In this document: piece by piece, positions 63,918 through 64,000 of the stretch | Position numbering within the stretch: the first letter of the stretch is position 1 | Layout: the number at the start of each line of letters is the position of its first letter | Origin: Clostridiales bacterium | GTDB taxonomy: Bacteria > Bacillota > Clostridia > TANB77 > CAG-508 | Assembly: GCA_003534295.1 (NCBI GenBank) | Contig: DPDV01000007.1 | Location: forward strand, 1 to 64,000 | DNA length: 64,000 nt | Direction of reading: 5' to 3' | Notes under the pieces: generated by a model | The model's input: the letters and a program-made list of their open reading frames with translations, nothing else | What the model was told of the DNA's origin: nothing | The model's database searches: none | Made by a program: the position numbers and the translations under genes

Positions 63918-64000
63918 TTGTAATAGATGAATTAAGGCATGAGTTTAGATTAGAGGCCTTGTTAAAATATGCAGAAGTAACGAGGAGCACATTTTATTAT
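63866..64000 (+). CDS. IS3 transposase OrfB start (partial)
   Basis: In the -1 frame after the A-run: KAKTIEKVIVIDELRHEFRL then LLKYAEVTRSTFYY, matching the OrfB N-terminus of IS150-like elements. The DDE domain would lie right of the window. Confidence 0.88.
   Translation, partial: MASLSSEKDKAKTIEKVIVIDELRHEFRLEALLKYAEVTRSTFYY

Larger units (their letters stand above)
63352..64000 (+). mobile_element. IS3/IS150-type insertion sequence, cut by window end
   Basis: Left terminal sequence TGAAGTGAACCCAAATTATT at about 63352, as in many IS150-like ends, then orfA and the start of orfB. The right end is outside the window. Confidence 0.85.

Overview
The window is AT-rich (roughly 30 % GC by eye) DNA from a spore-forming, low-GC Firmicute of the Clostridia type, probably an uncultured gut lineage. 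Supporting evidence: the gene order ylxM-ffh-(unknown)-rpsP-khpA-rimM-trmD-rplS, sporulation genes (cotJC, sigK, a spore photoproduct lyase), a T-box leader before asnS, IreB/RuvX/DUF1292 in a row, strong AGGAGG-type ribosome binding sites, and TTG/GTG starts.

Region 1 (1-5500): the spore-coat manganese catalase gene cotJC is broken in at least two places by serine-recombinase elements. One element lies mainly left of the window and ends near 2140. A second, complete element of about 2.9 kb (2249-5165) carries a serine recombinase, a small ORF, and a RelE-type toxin-antitoxin pair. It is flanked by the 5-bp direct repeat CATGG, and removing it restores the cotJC frame. The 5' part of cotJC is not in the window.

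Region 2 (5600-18500): chromosomal core. It holds a PflA-like radical SAM protein, a ThyX-like protein, a YgjP-type metallopeptidase, the SRP/ribosome operon, a Lon-like protease with tsaE-tsaB-rimI, a TraX-like membrane protein, and a tRNA-Gly(TCC).

Region 3 (18686-38393): an accessory island ending at a second, inward-facing tRNA-Gly(TCC). The 3' end of that tRNA (TGGAGC on the + strand) recurs at 18686, 25976, 29686, 36880 and 38388, dividing the island into four cassettes. Three left ends carry TTACGAAC exactly 20 bp after the core, and two right ends carry it exactly 34 bp before the core. Cassette A: broken yhcG, chloramphenicol acetyltransferase, ferredoxin-like, pentapeptide, cupin, membrane protein, ABC exporter. 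Cassette B: LemA plus a DUF2207 protein. Cassette C: NUDIX, IS110 remnant, a four-repeat protein, a recombinase-Mob fusion, a HEPN-like protein. Cassette D: Fic. Truncated serine-recombinase N-termini lie on the minus strand towards the right side of all four; only in A, B and D do they directly adjoin the terminal core.

Region 4 (38500-63350): core genes again. These are dCMP deaminase, cmk-plsC-typA, an O-methyltransferase, a U32 peptidase, DUF368, intact sigK, an unusual AT-hook/deviant P-loop protein with a GAF/degenerate GGDEF partner, ireB-ruvX, a compositionally foreign beta-CASP nuclease, fba, smpB, an L,D-transpeptidase, splB, T-box-asnS, a flavodoxin pseudogene and a methyltransferase. 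A short dispersed repeat lies before three of these loci.

The window closes inside an IS3/IS150-type insertion sequence (63352-64000).
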